Origin: Kushneria indalinina DSM 14324
GTDB lineage: Bacteria > Pseudomonadota > Gammaproteobacteria > Pseudomonadales > Halomonadaceae
Direction of reading: 5' to 3'
Length of the DNA stretch: 64,000 bases
Assembly (NCBI RefSeq): GCF_003385845.1
Contig: NZ_QRDJ01000006.1
Span: forward strand, 1,176,707-1,240,706
A model generated the notes under the pieces. The model saw only the letters and a list, made by a program, of their open reading frames with translations. It was not told where the DNA came from and did no database searches. The position numbers and the translations under genes were made by a program. Position 1 is the first letter of the stretch. Every line of letters begins with the position of its first letter. This document shows positions 63,962-64,000 of the stretch, piece after piece.

Positions 63962-64000
63962 GTCAGGTCTCGACAGGCTTGAAAAAATAACGGCGCCTTT

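Overview
The window comes from a moderately GC-rich gammaproteobacterium, most likely one of the Halomonadaceae (Halomonas or Kushneria type). This rests on the serC-pheA-(tyrA-aroA fusion)-cmk-rpsA block, the divergent hda / purMN pair, and the large number of TRAP and tripartite tricarboxylate (TTT) transporters. Species level is an inference. No rRNA, tRNA, CRISPR array or insertion sequence was recognised.

Layout. (1) 1-207: 3' end of an mrr-type restriction endonuclease gene. (2) 258-7908: a carbohydrate or polyol cassette with an SDR dehydrogenase, a ribose-type ABC transporter, a class II aldolase, a PfkB kinase and a divergent SorC regulator. Two near-identical operator-like sites link the ABC genes to the kinase/regulator promoter. 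(3) 7949-13137: a malonate module (madM, madL, matB, matA) with a divergent GntR regulator and a perfect 16-bp palindrome. (4) 13161-13290: a 15-bp minisatellite. (5) 13298-43786: a 30-kb block for aldarate and uronate catabolism. It holds a GntR/FCD regulator, a GhrB-like reductase, three complete TTT transporters plus one orphan TctC, two glucarate dehydratases, an L-talarate/galactarate dehydratase, KdgD, ketoglutarate semialdehyde dehydrogenase, uronate dehydrogenase, two TRAP transporters, a GH31 glycosidase and a LacI regulator. (6) 44152-56813: mixed genes including a PMP3 peptide, cysE, a FAN1-like nuclease with a DinG-like helicase, a CsbD-like protein, hda, purMN, a Na/Pi symporter, an aldo/keto reductase and the alternative L36. 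(7) 56961-63961: rpsA, cmk, tyrA-aroA, pheA and serC, all on the minus strand.

How the genes work together. TRAP carriers would import uronates, Udh would oxidise them to aldarolactones, and TTT carriers would import aldarates directly. GudD (two copies) and the talarate/galactarate dehydratase give 5-dehydro-4-deoxyglucarate. KdgD converts this to 2-oxoglutarate semialdehyde and the aldehyde dehydrogenase gives 2-oxoglutarate. One 14-bp motif, GTCATACATCATAC, lies upstream of five separate transcription units of this block, just downstream of -10-like hexamers in three of them. It looks like the operator of one regulon, probably of the GntR/FCD repressor encoded at the end of the first of these units. 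A second, LacI-type operator occurs as two inverted identical copies around the lacI gene and joins the talarate/galactarate dehydratase to the orphan TctC. An Ldh2-family reductase gene at the end of one TTT operon has been broken by an internal deletion.
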